Below are positions 1 through 9,351 of a stretch of DNA of 64,000 nucleotides, in pieces. Position 1 is the stretch's first letter. Every line of letters starts with the position of its first letter. The stretch is taken from NCBI RefSeq assembly GCF_003387475.1, contig NZ_QUNO01000015.1, forward strand, positions 1-64,000, in the 5' to 3' direction. The notes below the pieces were generated by a model. The model worked only from the letters and a program-made list of their open reading frames with translations. It made no database searches and was not told the origin of the DNA. Source of the DNA: Kutzneria buriramensis. GTDB lineage: Bacteria > Actinomycetota > Actinomycetes > Mycobacteriales > Pseudonocardiaceae. The position numbers and the translations under genes were made by a program.

Positions 1-94
1 ACCTCCGCCCCACCAGACCTCCGCCCCACCAGACCTCCGCCCCACCAGACCTCCGCCCCACCAGACCTCCGCCCCACCAGACCTCCGCCCCACC
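1..94. repeat. 16-bp tandem repeat array (about 5.9 copies)
   Basis: The unit acctccgccccaccag is repeated head to tail five times, with a sixth copy of 14 bases, without mismatches. The window opens inside the array, so its true length is unknown. The minus strand reads as runs of two to four G in each unit, so G-quadruplex formation on that strand is possible. There are no spacers, so this is not a CRISPR array. It lies downstream of the mutA-mutB-meaB operon, which is transcribed towards it. Confidence 0.95.
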
Positions 95-450
95 GGGCCA
101 CAGACCCGCACACCGGCCAGTCACCCCCATCGGGGCCGCCCCCTCGGGCCACCCCTATCGCCCCACCGGGGGGCCGCCCCACACCGGCCATCCACCCCAA
201 TCGGGCCACCCCCACCACCCCACCCCCATCGCCCTACCGGGGCCACCACCCCACCGGACCACCACCCACTGGGCTACCACCTCACTGGGCCACCAATTCG
301 CCAAGCCACCAGCCAACCGCTCCACCGCCTAACCAAGCCACCTCCCCAACCCCATTCCCACCACCCAACCACCCCAATACCACCCCCACGTTCCTTGACA
401 ATTCCACAGCGAACCAAAAACCCGCCAAAACACCACCAGCAACCACCGTC
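95..450. repeat. C-rich, strand-asymmetric low-complexity tract
   Basis: This continues the compositional bias of the 16-bp array in degenerate form: short variants of ccaccgggccacc and ccaccccatcgg recur with irregular spacing. The plus strand is very rich in C and CA. Open frames across it give only Pro/Thr/His-rich or Gly/Trp-rich products typical of non-coding low-complexity DNA. I see no gene. Confidence 0.7.
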
Positions 451-575
451 TCGGGTCGATTTTGTGTGGAGGTGGACGATGGCCTAAGCTTTCCGGCGCG
501 AGGGGCAGGCGAAGCCTGCCCCGGAAAGGCTCCTCGAAGGCCATCGTCCAGAGGCTCCACACAAAATCGACCCGA
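451..575. repeat. 125-bp imperfect palindrome with nested hairpin
   Basis: The outer arms (451-470 and 556-575) are perfect 20-bp inverted repeats. Pairing continues inward through gacgatggcc (474-483) and its complement around 539-550. An inner hairpin pairs ggggcaggc (502-510) with gcctgcccc (514-522) around a GAA loop. The outer arms contain an A/T run that is unusual here. It could act as a terminator for the leftward meaB operon or be a MITE-like mobile palindrome. I see no target-site duplication and no transposase. Confidence 0.8.
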
Positions 576-851
576 ACCCTGCCGTCAAAACCGGGACCAT
601 CCGCGCCTTGGTCAGCCAGCTCGGAACCGCCAAAACCCGCCAGACGCTCCAGCCCACGCCCCGTCACCGAGTCATGGAGCGCCCGCTCTCCGGCATTCCT
701 GAGCCGCGCCAAATACCGCTGCCGCTCCGCCTCCGCGAGCCGTGCCACCAGAAACCGCTAACCGGCGACTCCGATTCGCGCCGCGAAACCCACACAGCCG
801 CCGTCAACCGACCAATCCCGCCCCAACCATCCCCGCCCAACCCCCAGCACA
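576..851. other. Non-coding or relic sequence between palindrome and meaB
   Basis: No gene can be supported. A minus-strand frame starting with GTG near 748 gives a short Ala/Arg/Glu-rich segment that runs through the palindrome and then into the low-complexity tract, so it is at best a relic. The sequence near 617-640 resembles that near 411-440 on the other side of the palindrome (both contain CCGCCAAAAC), hinting at an old duplication around the palindrome. Confidence 0.4.
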
Positions 852-1838
852 TCACCCCAGCGAACGGAACACCCGCAGGATCTCCTCCGCCGCCAGCGTC
901 GCCGTCAGCTGGCCGTCCCGGACCCGCCGCTCCAACTCCGGCACGACCGCCCGCACCTCCGGGCTTCCGTGCAGGGACGCCAGCAGTTGGTCGTGCACCA
1001 TCGACCACGCCCAGTCGACCTGCTGCTGCCGCCGCCTCGAATCCAGCTCGCCGGAACTTTCCAACGCCGCCCGGTGCGCCTGGACCGCGCCCCACACGTC
1101 GTCCAATCCGGACGCCGTCAAACCGCTGCACGTCAACACCTTCGGCGCGGCCTCGGGACCCCGCAGCAGCCGCAGGGCCCCGGTCAGCTCCCGAGCGGCC
1201 TTCCGCGCGTCGGCCTCGTGCGGCCCGTCGGCCTTGTTCACGGCGACGACATCGGCGAGCTCCAGTACGCCCTTTTTGATGCCCTGCAACTGATCCCCGG
1301 TCCGAGCCAGCGCGAGCAGCAGGAAACAGTCGACCATGTTGGCCACGGCGATCTCGGACTGCCCGACGCCGACGGTCTCCACCAGGACCACGTCATAGCC
1401 GGCGGCCTCGACCAGCACGATCGACTCCCGCGTGGCTCGAGCCACCCCGCCCAGCGTCCCGGACGTCGGCGACGGCCGTACGAAGGCATTCTCGTCCACG
1501 GCGAGCCGAGCCATCCGGGTCTTGTCGCCCAGAATGCTGCCGCCGCTGCGGCTGGACGACGGGTCCACCGCCAGCACGGCCACCCGATGCCCCGCGGCGG
1601 TCAGCGACGTGCCCAGCGCCTCGATGAAGGTCGACTTCCCGGCCCCGGGCACGCCGGTGATCCCCACCCGCTGCGCCCCGCCGGCGTGCGGCAGCAGCTC
1701 GACGAGCAGCTGCTGCGCGAGCTCCCGGTGCGCGGGCTTGGTCGACTCCACCAGCGTGATCGCCCGCGCCAGCACCGTCCGCGACCCGTCGAGCACGCCC
1801 TTCGCGTACTCGCGGACATCGACCGGCTTACGCGCCAT
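852..1838 (-). CDS. meaB: Methylmalonyl-CoA mutase-associated GTPase MeaB
   Basis: This 328-aa G3E-type P-loop GTPase (MeaB/ArgK family) protects and reloads the B12-dependent methylmalonyl-CoA mutase. The P-loop GVPGAGKST is near residue 60. AVDPSS near 90 and the base-recognition motif NKAD near 200 are present, as expected for MeaB. Length is typical. The ATG lies 11 bp inside the end of mutB, so it is the last gene of a mutA-mutB-meaB operon and probably translationally coupled. Its stop is followed by the palindrome at 451-575. Function is well supported by sequence and neighbours. Confidence 0.95.
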   Translation of the reverse strand: MARKPVDVREYAKGVLDGSRTVLARAITLVESTKPAHRELAQQLLVELLPHAGGAQRVGITGVPGAGKSTFIEALGTSLTAAGHRVAVLAVDPSSSRSGGSILGDKTRMARLAVDENAFVRPSPTSGTLGGVARATRESIVLVEAAGYDVVLVETVGVGQSEIAVANMVDCFLLLALARTGDQLQGIKKGVLELADVVAVNKADGPHEADARKAARELTGALRLLRGPEAAPKVLTCSGLTASGLDDVWGAVQAHRAALESSGELDSRRRQQQVDWAWSMVHDQLLASLHGSPEVRAVVPELERRVRDGQLTATLAAEEILRVFRSLG

Positions 1839-4014
1839 CGGCCGCGTGGTCCAGCGACGTCGCCAGCCGGTCGATCAGCCCAAGCGCCGCATCCGCGATC
1901 ACCGTGCCCGGCGGGAAGATCGCCACCGCACCGGCCTCGTAGAGCGCGTCGAAGTCGGCCGGCGGGATGACACCGCCCACCACGATCATGATGTCCGACC
2001 GGTCCACCGCGTCCAGCTCCTGGCGCAGCGCCGGCACGAGGGTCAGATGCCCGGCGGCCAGCGACGACACGCCGACGATGTGCACGTCGGCCTCCACGGC
2101 CTGCCGCGCCACCTCCGCCGGCGTCTGGAACAGCGGGCCCACGTCCACGTCGAAGCCGAGGTCGGCGAACGCGGTGGCGATCACCTTCTGCCCGCGGTCG
2201 TGCCCGTCCTGCCCCATCTTGGCCACCAGGATGCGCGGCCGCCGGCCCTCTTCGCGCTCGAACTCGGCGACCCGCTCCAGCACGGCCGACACGTTCCCGG
2301 CGCTGCCGGCCTCGTCGCGGTACACACCGGAGATGGTACGGATCTGCCCGGCATGCCGCCCGTACACCTTCTCCAGCGCGTCGGAGATCTCGCCGACGGT
2401 GGCCTTCGCGCGGGCCGCGTTCACGGCCAGCTCCAGCAGGTTCCCGTCGGCAGAAGCCGCCGCGGTCAGGGCCCTCAGCGCGTCCTGAGTGGACTGTTCG
2501 TCGCGTTCTTCGCGCAGCCGCCGCAGCTTCTCGATCTGCTGCGCCCGCACGCCGTGGTTGTCGACCTTGAGGACCTCGATCTCCTCGTCGGCGTCCACCC
2601 GGTACTTGTTGACGCCGATCACCGGCTGCCGGCCCGAGTCGATCCGGGCCTGCGTCCGCGCCGCCGCCTCCTCCACCCGCAGCTTCGGGATGCCGGCGTC
2701 GATGGCCTTGGCCATGCCGCCGGCCTGCTCCACCTCGGCGATGTGCGCCCACGCCTGCCGCGCCAGGTCGTAGGTCAGCCGCTCCACGAACGCGCTGCCG
2801 CCCCACGGGTCGATCACCCGCGTGGTGCCGGATTCCTGTTGCAGCACGAGCTGGGTGTTGCGGGCGATGCGCGCCGAGAAGTCCGTCGGCAGCGCCAGCG
2901 CCTCGTCCAGGGCGTTGGTGTGCAACGACTGCGTGTGTCCCTGCGTCGCCGCCATCGCCTCGACGCAGGTCCGCGCCACGTTGTTGTAGACGTCCTGAGC
3001 GGTCAGCGACCAGCCGGATGTCTGCGAATGGGTACGCAGGGAAAGGGACTTCGGATTGGCGGGGTTGAAGCCCTTGACCAGCTTGGCCCACAGCAGGCGG
3101 GCCGCGCGGAGCTTGGCCACCTCCATGAAGAAGTTCATGCCGATGGCCCAGAAGAACGACAGCCGCGGCGCGAAGATGTCGATGTCCAGCCCCGCGTCCA
3201 CGCCGGCGCGCAGGTACTCCACGCCGTCGGCCAGCGTGTAGGCCAGCTCCAGGTCGGCGGTCGCGCCGGCTTCCTGGATGTGGTAGCCGGAGATGGAGAT
3301 GGAGTTGTACTTGGGCATCCGCTGCGAGGTGAACGCGAAGATGTCGGAGATGATCCGCATCGACGGCTGCGGCGGGTAGATGTAGGTGTTGCGGACCATG
3401 AACTCCTTGAGGATGTCGTTCTGGATGGTCCCGGCCAGCTGCTCCGGGGCCACCCCCTGCTCCTCGGCGGCCACGATGTACAGCGCCAGCACCGGCAGCA
3501 CCGCGCCGTTCATGGTCATCGACACGCTCATCCGGTCCAGCGGGATCCCGTCGAACAGCTGTCGCATGTCGTAGATCGAGTCGATCGCCACGCCGGCCAT
3601 GCCGACGTCGCCGGCCACCCGGGGGTGGTCGCTGTCGTAGCCGCGGTGCGTGGCCAGGTCGAACGCCACCGACAGGCCCTTCTGGCCGGCGGCCAGGTTG
3701 CGCCGGTAGAAGGCGTTGGACTCCTCGGCGGTGGAAAAGCCGGCGTACTGTCGGATGGTCCACGGCTGGTTCACGTACATCGTCGGGTACGGCCCGCGCA
3801 GGTACGGCGCGATGCCCGGGTAGGTGCCCAGGAAGTCGAGCCCCGCAAGGTCTTCCGCGGTGTACAGCGGCTTGACGCCGATGCCCTCCGGCGACTCCCA
3901 CACCAGCGCGTCGGTGTCCTTGCCGGTGGCCTCGTGCAGGGCCTTGCGCCAGTCGTCGGCGCCGCCGGCGGCCTCGGGGTCGCCGAGCGGGACGTCCGCG
4001 AAGTTCGGGATCAT
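1828..4014 (-). CDS. mutB: Methylmalonyl-CoA mutase, large (catalytic) subunit
   Basis: A 728-aa protein that interconverts (R)-methylmalonyl-CoA and succinyl-CoA in propionate and odd-chain/branched catabolism; in actinomycetes it also feeds methylmalonyl-CoA pools for polyketides. The N-terminal TIM barrel has the substrate-binding stretch RGPYPTMY. The C-terminal cobalamin domain has the DxHxxG motif as DGHDRG, supplying the lower axial His. I chose the ATG at 4014, which overlaps the mutA stop as ATGA. A longer in-frame extension to 4107 is an antisense-type Arg-rich sequence and is rejected. It pairs with the non-catalytic MutA. Confidence 0.97.
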   Translation of the reverse strand: MIPNFADVPLGDPEAAGGADDWRKALHEATGKDTDALVWESPEGIGVKPLYTAEDLAGLDFLGTYPGIAPYLRGPYPTMYVNQPWTIRQYAGFSTAEESNAFYRRNLAAGQKGLSVAFDLATHRGYDSDHPRVAGDVGMAGVAIDSIYDMRQLFDGIPLDRMSVSMTMNGAVLPVLALYIVAAEEQGVAPEQLAGTIQNDILKEFMVRNTYIYPPQPSMRIISDIFAFTSQRMPKYNSISISGYHIQEAGATADLELAYTLADGVEYLRAGVDAGLDIDIFAPRLSFFWAIGMNFFMEVAKLRAARLLWAKLVKGFNPANPKSLSLRTHSQTSGWSLTAQDVYNNVARTCVEAMAATQGHTQSLHTNALDEALALPTDFSARIARNTQLVLQQESGTTRVIDPWGGSAFVERLTYDLARQAWAHIAEVEQAGGMAKAIDAGIPKLRVEEAAARTQARIDSGRQPVIGVNKYRVDADEEIEVLKVDNHGVRAQQIEKLRRLREERDEQSTQDALRALTAAASADGNLLELAVNAARAKATVGEISDALEKVYGRHAGQIRTISGVYRDEAGSAGNVSAVLERVAEFEREEGRRPRILVAKMGQDGHDRGQKVIATAFADLGFDVDVGPLFQTPAEVARQAVEADVHIVGVSSLAAGHLTLVPALRQELDAVDRSDIMIVVGGVIPPADFDALYEAGAVAIFPPGTVIADAALGLIDRLATSLDHAADGA

Positions 4015-5834
4015 CGAGCACCCTCCAACTGGCGATACACCGAGTGCAGCACGGACAGCGCGTCGCAGCCGGCGAAGATGAACGCGTCCGCGCCGCTTTC
4101 CGCCCACTTCTTCGGGCTGCCGGCCAGGAACACGTGCGTCGCGCCGGCTTCCTTCAGCGCGGCGACCACCGAGGCGGCCTCCTCCGCATACAACTTGTCC
4201 GACGAGCAGACGCAGGCGACGCCGCCGGGGAAGTCCGCCACCGCGCCTGCCGGCGTCTCGATGCCGCCGGCGTTGAACAGGTTCGCGGCGAACGTCGACC
4301 GTCCGGTGTGGACGGCCACTGGACCGAGCGTGGCCAGGAAGACCGACGGCCGGGCACCGGTTTCCGCCAGTAGGGCGTCGGACCGGTCCCGCAGCTCCTC
4401 GAACGCCTGCGCATAACGCAGCCGCGGCAGGCCACCTTCAGGAAGCACTGGCAACGGCTTGCGCGACACCGGCTTCTCGCCGAGGTTGGGGAACTCGCTG
4501 ACGCCGGTCAGGGCGTCCCGCCGGTGCGCGATGTTGTCGCTGCGCCGCTCCCACGTCGCCGCCAATCGCTCCCGCACAAGGGGAAACGCCTCGACCAGGC
4601 CGCCGGCGCGCTCGATCTCCTGGAACCACGCCCATCCGGCGCGGGCCAGGTCGTCGGTGAGCCGCTCCACGTACCACGAGCCGCCGGCCGGGTCGATCAC
4701 CTGCCCCAGGTGCGACTCCTCCAGCAGCAACGCCTGCGTGTTGCGGGCGATGCGCCGTGAGAACGGATCGGGCAGGCCGATCGCCGCGTCGAACGTCTGC
4801 ACGGTCACGGCATCCGCGCCGCCGGTGCCCGCCGCGAAGCACGCCAGCGTCGTGCGCAGCATGTTCACCCACGGGTCCCGCTGCGTCAGCATCGCCGACG
4901 ACGTCACGGCGTGCTGCACCTGCGCCGACGCCGCGCCGCTGACCTGCGTGACCCGGGTCCACAGCCGCCGGGCGGCGCGCAGCTTGGCGATGGTCATGAA
5001 CTGGTCGGCCGTTGCCGCGTAACGGAATTCCAGCAGCCGGGCGGCCGTCGGGACGTCGAGACCGGCGGCGGTCAGCGCCCGCAGGTACGTCACGCCGGCC
5101 GCGATCGAGCAGCCCAGCTCCTCGGCGTCGCTGCCGCCGGCGTCGTGATAGGGCAGGGCGTCCACGACGATCGCCCGCAGCTTGGAATGCGACCGCGAGA
5201 CCCGCACCGCCAGCGCGACCGCCGCGTCGAGGTCGGGGGAGACGCCGGTGCGGGCGTGCACGCCGAGCGGGTCGATGCCGAGGTTGCCGATCGCCGCGCT
5301 CGGCTGGACGTCCAGCACATCGAAGTACGCGTCGGCGGCGGCCTCGAACTCCGGCCCCGCGTCCAGCACGACCCCGGCCAGGTCCAGGTACACGCCGTTC
5401 AGGGCGTCGCCGAGTCCGGACACGGGCACGCCGCCGTCGCCGGCCACCAGCCACACCGAGGCGGCGCCGTTCTCCAGATCCGCCAGCACCTCGCGGTTGG
5501 TCACCGCCGGATCGGGATCGGCGTGCCGCTGGCGCACGTCCCAGCCGCCGGCGGCGGAACCCTGCGCGGTGCCGGCGCGCACGTACGGCGCCAGCCCCGG
5601 GAAGCCGGCCGCCGGGGCGGCGTCCTCGGCCGTGTACAGGGGGCTGATCGTGATGCCGTCGTAGGTCTCGGTGGCGAGCAGATCCTCCGGACTGTCACGG
5701 TGCTCGCCCTCGCCGAGCACCCCCGACTTGCGCAGCACTGCCTCCACCGACCTGCGCCACTGCGCGCGATCGGCCTCCGGGAACTCGCCGGCGAGCGTCA
5801 GCTCCGCCGGTCCGGTTGTGGACGGCGTCGTCAT
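4011..5834 (-). CDS. mutA: Methylmalonyl-CoA mutase, small subunit
   Basis: A 607-aa homologue of the mutase barrel and B12 domains that forms the heterodimer with MutB. In the C-terminal domain the B12-ligating DxHxxG motif is absent (the corresponding region reads VAVHTGRST), as known for small subunits, so it should be structural and not catalytic. It is the first gene of the operon, with its stop overlapping the mutB start by four bases. The upstream 110 bp hold the promoter region and the end of the converging sugar operon terminator. Confidence 0.94.
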   Translation of the reverse strand: MTTPSTTGPAELTLAGEFPEADRAQWRRSVEAVLRKSGVLGEGEHRDSPEDLLATETYDGITISPLYTAEDAAPAAGFPGLAPYVRAGTAQGSAAGGWDVRQRHADPDPAVTNREVLADLENGAASVWLVAGDGGVPVSGLGDALNGVYLDLAGVVLDAGPEFEAAADAYFDVLDVQPSAAIGNLGIDPLGVHARTGVSPDLDAAVALAVRVSRSHSKLRAIVVDALPYHDAGGSDAEELGCSIAAGVTYLRALTAAGLDVPTAARLLEFRYAATADQFMTIAKLRAARRLWTRVTQVSGAASAQVQHAVTSSAMLTQRDPWVNMLRTTLACFAAGTGGADAVTVQTFDAAIGLPDPFSRRIARNTQALLLEESHLGQVIDPAGGSWYVERLTDDLARAGWAWFQEIERAGGLVEAFPLVRERLAATWERRSDNIAHRRDALTGVSEFPNLGEKPVSRKPLPVLPEGGLPRLRYAQAFEELRDRSDALLAETGARPSVFLATLGPVAVHTGRSTFAANLFNAGGIETPAGAVADFPGGVACVCSSDKLYAEEAASVVAALKEAGATHVFLAGSPKKWAESGADAFIFAGCDALSVLHSVYRQLEGAR

Positions 5835-5907
5835 GCGACCCGATGGTAGGGCAAGTTACTTATGCGTAGCTTGTGAGAAGGCTCGCTCGCCGCTGATTCG
5901 GTACAGA

Positions 5908-5941
5908 TGTAGGGGGCGGTCCGGGGGGACCACCCCCTACA
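5908..5941 (-). terminator. Hairpin terminator of the sugar operon
   Basis: A 15-bp stem (5908-5922 pairing with 5927-5941, one mismatch) closes a GGGG loop, immediately downstream of the GH13 gene stop. There is no long U tract, which is usual in high-GC actinomycetes. Confidence 0.7.
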
Positions 5942-5948
5942 CGTCAGC

Positions 5949-7550
5949 TCAGCGCGCCAACCACACCGCCGTGTCCGACGGCAGGGAGCCCTCGTCGAGC
6001 GGGCCGCTGGCCAGCAGGATCTCGGTGTGCTCGGGCAGTGCCACCGCGGCCCCCGACAGGTTGACCACGCAGGTGAAGTGATCGTCCCGGGCGAAGGCCA
6101 GCACGCCCTCGGCCGACGGCAGCCAGGTCAGCGGCCCGTCGCCCAGCGACGGCAACGCCCGCCGCAGCCGCAGCGCCTGCTGGTACAGCCGCAGCATCGA
6201 GCCCTCGTCCGCCGCCTCGGCTGCCACCGTGTACCGCTCCCAGCCCGCCGGCTGCGGCAGCCACGTCTCGTCGCCACCGAAGTCATAGGGCGCGGCGGAC
6301 CCGCCCCACGGCAGCGGCACGCGGCAGCCGTCCCGACCGGGGTCGGCGCCGTTGGTGCGGCTGAACACCGGGTCCTGGCGCACCTCGTCCGGCAGGTCCT
6401 CGACCTCCGGCAGCCCCAGCTCCTCGCCCTGGTAGATGTACACGCCGCCGGGCAGCGACATGCTCAGCAGCGCCGCCGCCCGCGCCCGCCGGGTGCCCAG
6501 CTCCAGGTCGGTCGGCGCGCCCTGCTGCCGGTCGGCGAAGCTGAACGACGTGTCGGCGCGGCCGTAGCGGGTCACGTGGCGGGTGGTGTCGTGATTGGAC
6601 AGCACCCACGTCGCCGGTGCGCCGACCAGGGCGTGTGCCGCCAACGTCGAGTCGATCACCGCGCGCAGCTTGTCGGCCTCCAGCGGGCAGGACAGGAAGT
6701 CGAAGTTGAACGCCGAATGCAGCTCGTCGGGCCGCAGGTAGCGGGCGAACCGCTCCTGGTCCGGCAGCCACATCTCACCGACGAACACCCGCGGCTCGGG
6801 ATAGGAGTCGGCGATCTGCCGCCACTCCCGGTAGATCTCGTGCACGCCGTCAAGGTCCGAGAACGGGAGTTGCGCCGACCCATTATCTTCGGGAGAACGC
6901 CCGTTCACGTCGGGTAACGCGGGATCCTTCACGAGACCGTCGGCCACGTCGATGCGGAAGCCGTCCACCCCGCGGTCGAACCAGAACCGCAGCACCTCCC
7001 GGAACTCCTGGTGCACCACCGGGTTCTCCCAGTTCAGGTCCGGCTGCTCCGGGGCGTACAGGTGCAGGTACCACTCGCCGTCGGGCACTCTGCTCCACGC
7101 CGAGCCGCCGAACCGCGACTGCCAGTCGTTGGGTGGCTCCGGGCTCGCCGGGCGGAACCAGAACATCTCCCGCTGCGGCGAGCCCGGACCGGCCGCCACC
7201 GCGTCGAGGAACCAGCGGTGCCGGTCGGAGCAGTGGTTGGGCACGATGTCGATGATCACCTTGAGGCCCAGCGAATGCGCCTCCTCGATGAACTTCTCGG
7301 CCTCGGCCAGCGTGCCGAACGCGGGCTCGATGTCCCGGTAGTCCGACACGTCGTAGCCGGAGTCGGCCATCGGCGACGGGTACCACGGGCACAGCCAGAT
7401 CGCGTCGACCCCCAGGCCGGCGATGTGCGGCAGGTGCTGGCGCAGCCCGGTCAGGTCCCCGGTGCCGTCGCCGTTGCCGTCGGCGAAGCTGCGCACGTAC
7501 ACCTGGTAGATGGCCGCACCACGCCACCACGCTGATCCACGGTCGGTCAT
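5949..7550 (-). CDS. GH13 alpha-glucosidase (oligo-1,6-/maltodextrin-type)
   Basis: A 533-aa cytoplasmic alpha-amylase superfamily enzyme. The conserved GH13 regions are in order: DIVPNH (101-106), GFRIDVA with nucleophile Asp201, FVGEMW with acid/base Glu259, and SNHD with transition-state stabiliser Asp321. There is no signal peptide, so it should cleave oligosaccharides after import. It is the last gene of an operon with a binding lipoprotein and two permeases, which supports alpha-glucoside use. The ATG at 7550 begins MTDRGSAWW just 8 bp after the permease stop; longer readings upstream are out of the real frame. Substrate linkage (alpha-1,4, alpha-1,6 or trehalose-like) cannot be decided here. 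Confidence 0.9.
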   Translation of the reverse strand: MTDRGSAWWRGAAIYQVYVRSFADGNGDGTGDLTGLRQHLPHIAGLGVDAIWLCPWYPSPMADSGYDVSDYRDIEPAFGTLAEAEKFIEEAHSLGLKVIIDIVPNHCSDRHRWFLDAVAAGPGSPQREMFWFRPASPEPPNDWQSRFGGSAWSRVPDGEWYLHLYAPEQPDLNWENPVVHQEFREVLRFWFDRGVDGFRIDVADGLVKDPALPDVNGRSPEDNGSAQLPFSDLDGVHEIYREWRQIADSYPEPRVFVGEMWLPDQERFARYLRPDELHSAFNFDFLSCPLEADKLRAVIDSTLAAHALVGAPATWVLSNHDTTRHVTRYGRADTSFSFADRQQGAPTDLELGTRRARAAALLSMSLPGGVYIYQGEELGLPEVEDLPDEVRQDPVFSRTNGADPGRDGCRVPLPWGGSAAPYDFGGDETWLPQPAGWERYTVAAEAADEGSMLRLYQQALRLRRALPSLGDGPLTWLPSAEGVLAFARDDHFTCVVNLSGAAVALPEHTEILLASGPLDEGSLPSDTAVWLAR

Positions 7551-7558
7551 TTCACTCC

Positions 7559-8428
7559 TCAGCCCTTGACGCTGCCTGCGGTCAGCCCAGCGAGGATGTT
7601 CCGCTGGAAGATCAGGAAGACGACGACGGTCGGCACGCTGGCCAGCACCAGCCCGGCCAGCAGCAGGTTGATCGGGGTGTCCGGGGCGAACCGCTGCAGC
7701 GCCACCGACAGCGTCTGCGCCTGCGGGTCGGAGAACACCAGCAGCGGCCAGATGAAGTCCTTCCACGCGGTCACCACGGACAGGATGGACACCACGCCCA
7801 GCACCGGGCGGGACAGCGGCAGCACCACGCGCCACATCGTGCGCACCGGTCCCGCTCCGTCCAGAGTGGACGCCTCGATCAGCTCGCCCGGGATCTGGTC
7901 GAAGAACCGCTTCAGCAGATAGATGTTGAACGCGTTGGCCGCGCCGGGCAGCCAGATCGCCAGCGGCGAGTTGACCAGGTTCACGCCCAGCAGCGGCACG
8001 TCGGTGATGGTGAGATAGGTCGGCACCAGCAGAGCGGACGCCGGCAGCATCAGCGTCGCCAGCATCATGCCCAGCACCACGTTGCCCAGCTTGGGCTTCA
8101 GCTTCGACAGGGCATAGGCCGCCGGCACGTCGACCGCCAGCTGGAACAGCCACGCCCCGAGCACGACGATCACCGTGTTGACGAAGAAGTGCGCGAGGCT
8201 CATGAAGTCCCACGCCTCCACGTACGCGCCGACGTTCGCGCTGTGCGGCAACAGCGTCGGTGGCACCCGCGCCAGTTCCGGCGCGGTCTTCATGGCCCCC
8301 AACACCATCCACAGCAACGGAAACACGAACGCCACCGTGAACGCGACCGCCACCACGGTGAACACCGTCCAGTAGACGGCCCTGCCGCGCGGGCTCTTGA
8401 GCTGGGACTCCGACACGAGGGTGCGCAT
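7559..8428 (-). CDS. Carbohydrate ABC transporter permease, MalG-like
   Basis: A 289-aa inner-membrane permease of the CUT1 sugar family with six predicted membrane segments. The EAA loop that docks the ATPase reads EASTLDGAGPVRTMWRVVLP. The ATG at 8428 shares one base with the stop of the upstream permease (TGATG), implying coupled translation. It works with the other permease and the binding lipoprotein to import an oligosaccharide. No ATPase gene is in this operon. Actinomycetes commonly use a shared MsiK-type ATPase, so it is probably encoded elsewhere. Confidence 0.93.
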   Translation of the reverse strand: MRTLVSESQLKSPRGRAVYWTVFTVVAVAFTVAFVFPLLWMVLGAMKTAPELARVPPTLLPHSANVGAYVEAWDFMSLAHFFVNTVIVVLGAWLFQLAVDVPAAYALSKLKPKLGNVVLGMMLATLMLPASALLVPTYLTITDVPLLGVNLVNSPLAIWLPGAANAFNIYLLKRFFDQIPGELIEASTLDGAGPVRTMWRVVLPLSRPVLGVVSILSVVTAWKDFIWPLLVFSDPQAQTLSVALQRFAPDTPINLLLAGLVLASVPTVVVFLIFQRNILAGLTAGSVKG

Positions 8429-9351
8429 CAGTCGGCCCTCCGGGTCAGTCGCACGTAGAACAGGCCGAACACGCCCAGCACCACGAACAGCAACAGGCTC
8501 AGGGCGCTGGCCGTGCCGAAGTCGTTGTAGAAGAAGGCGTACTTGTACAGCAGCAGCAACACCGTGACGGTCGAGTCGCCGGGGCCGCCGCCGGTCATGA
8601 TGTACGGCTCGGTGAACACCTGCATGGTGGCCACGATCTGGAGCAGCAGCATCACCAGCAGCGCGAACCGGGTCTGCGGCACCGTGACGTGCCACAGCCG
8701 CCGCCACAGGCCCGCGCCGTCCAGCTCCGCCGCCTCGTACAGGTCGCCGGGGATGGTCTGCAGCGCCGCCAGGTAGATCAGCGTCGCCGAGCCCATGTTC
8801 GCCCAGGTGGACACCAGGACCAGGGACAGCATCGCGGTGGTCGGGGAGTTCAGCCAGCTCAGGCCGGGCAGGCCCACCGCGTGCAGCGCCGTGTTGAACA
8901 GGCCCGGACCCGGGTCGTAGAACCACTTCCACAGCAGCGCCACCACCACCGGCGGCAGCATCACGGGAAGGTAGACCACCAAACGGAAGTAGGCCTTGCC
9001 GTGCCGGAGTTCGTTGAGCAGCACGGCGACCGCGAACGGCACCGCGAAGCCGAACACCAGCGCCAGCCCGGTGAACAGCAGGGTGTTGAGCCAGGCCTGC
9101 CAGAACTGCGGGTCCGCGAACAGCTTCTGGAAGTTCTCCAGGCCCACCCAGGTCGGCGCGGTGACGAAGTTGACCTGCTGGAAGCTCAGCAGCACGCCCC
9201 GCACGATCGGGTACCAGGAGAATCCGGCGAACACCAGCAGGGCCGCGCAGAGCAGGCCGTAGGCGGTGACGTTCTCGCGAACGCGCCGCCGGAGCCGGCC
9301 CGTCGGCCGCACCCCGAGCGCGGCCGACGGCAACCGGACGGCGGTGCTCAC
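8428..9351 (-). CDS. Carbohydrate ABC transporter permease, MalF-like
   Basis: A 307-aa permease, partner of the MalG-like protein. It has six membrane segments after a short basic N-terminus, and an EAA loop reading EAAELDGAGLWRRLWHVTVP. It starts with GTG at 9351, overlapping the stop of the solute-binding gene as GTGA, so the three transport genes are translationally chained. The family is the CUT1 oligosaccharide importers. The actual sugar is inferred only from the GH13 enzyme in the same operon. Confidence 0.93.
   Translation of the reverse strand: MSTAVRLPSAALGVRPTGRLRRRVRENVTAYGLLCAALLVFAGFSWYPIVRGVLLSFQQVNFVTAPTWVGLENFQKLFADPQFWQAWLNTLLFTGLALVFGFAVPFAVAVLLNELRHGKAYFRLVVYLPVMLPPVVVALLWKWFYDPGPGLFNTALHAVGLPGLSWLNSPTTAMLSLVLVSTWANMGSATLIYLAALQTIPGDLYEAAELDGAGLWRRLWHVTVPQTRFALLVMLLLQIVATMQVFTEPYIMTGGGPGDSTVTVLLLLYKYAFFYNDFGTASALSLLLFVVLGVFGLFYVRLTRRAD

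Noticed and set aside
1-94. CRISPR array
   Set aside because: Units are directly adjacent with no variable spacers and no cas genes.
451-575. Complete insertion sequence ends
   Set aside because: No transposase frame lies inside the palindrome and no target-site duplication was found.
1432-4416. A 994-codon plus-strand frame over mutB/meaB
   Set aside because: Complement of the clear MutB and MeaB coding frames; low-complexity His/Arg-rich product without a domain.
5949-8312. A longer 787-residue version of the GH13 enzyme
   Set aside because: The extension is the wrong frame of the MalG-like permease; the enzyme start at 7550 fits the family N-terminus and the 8-bp spacing.
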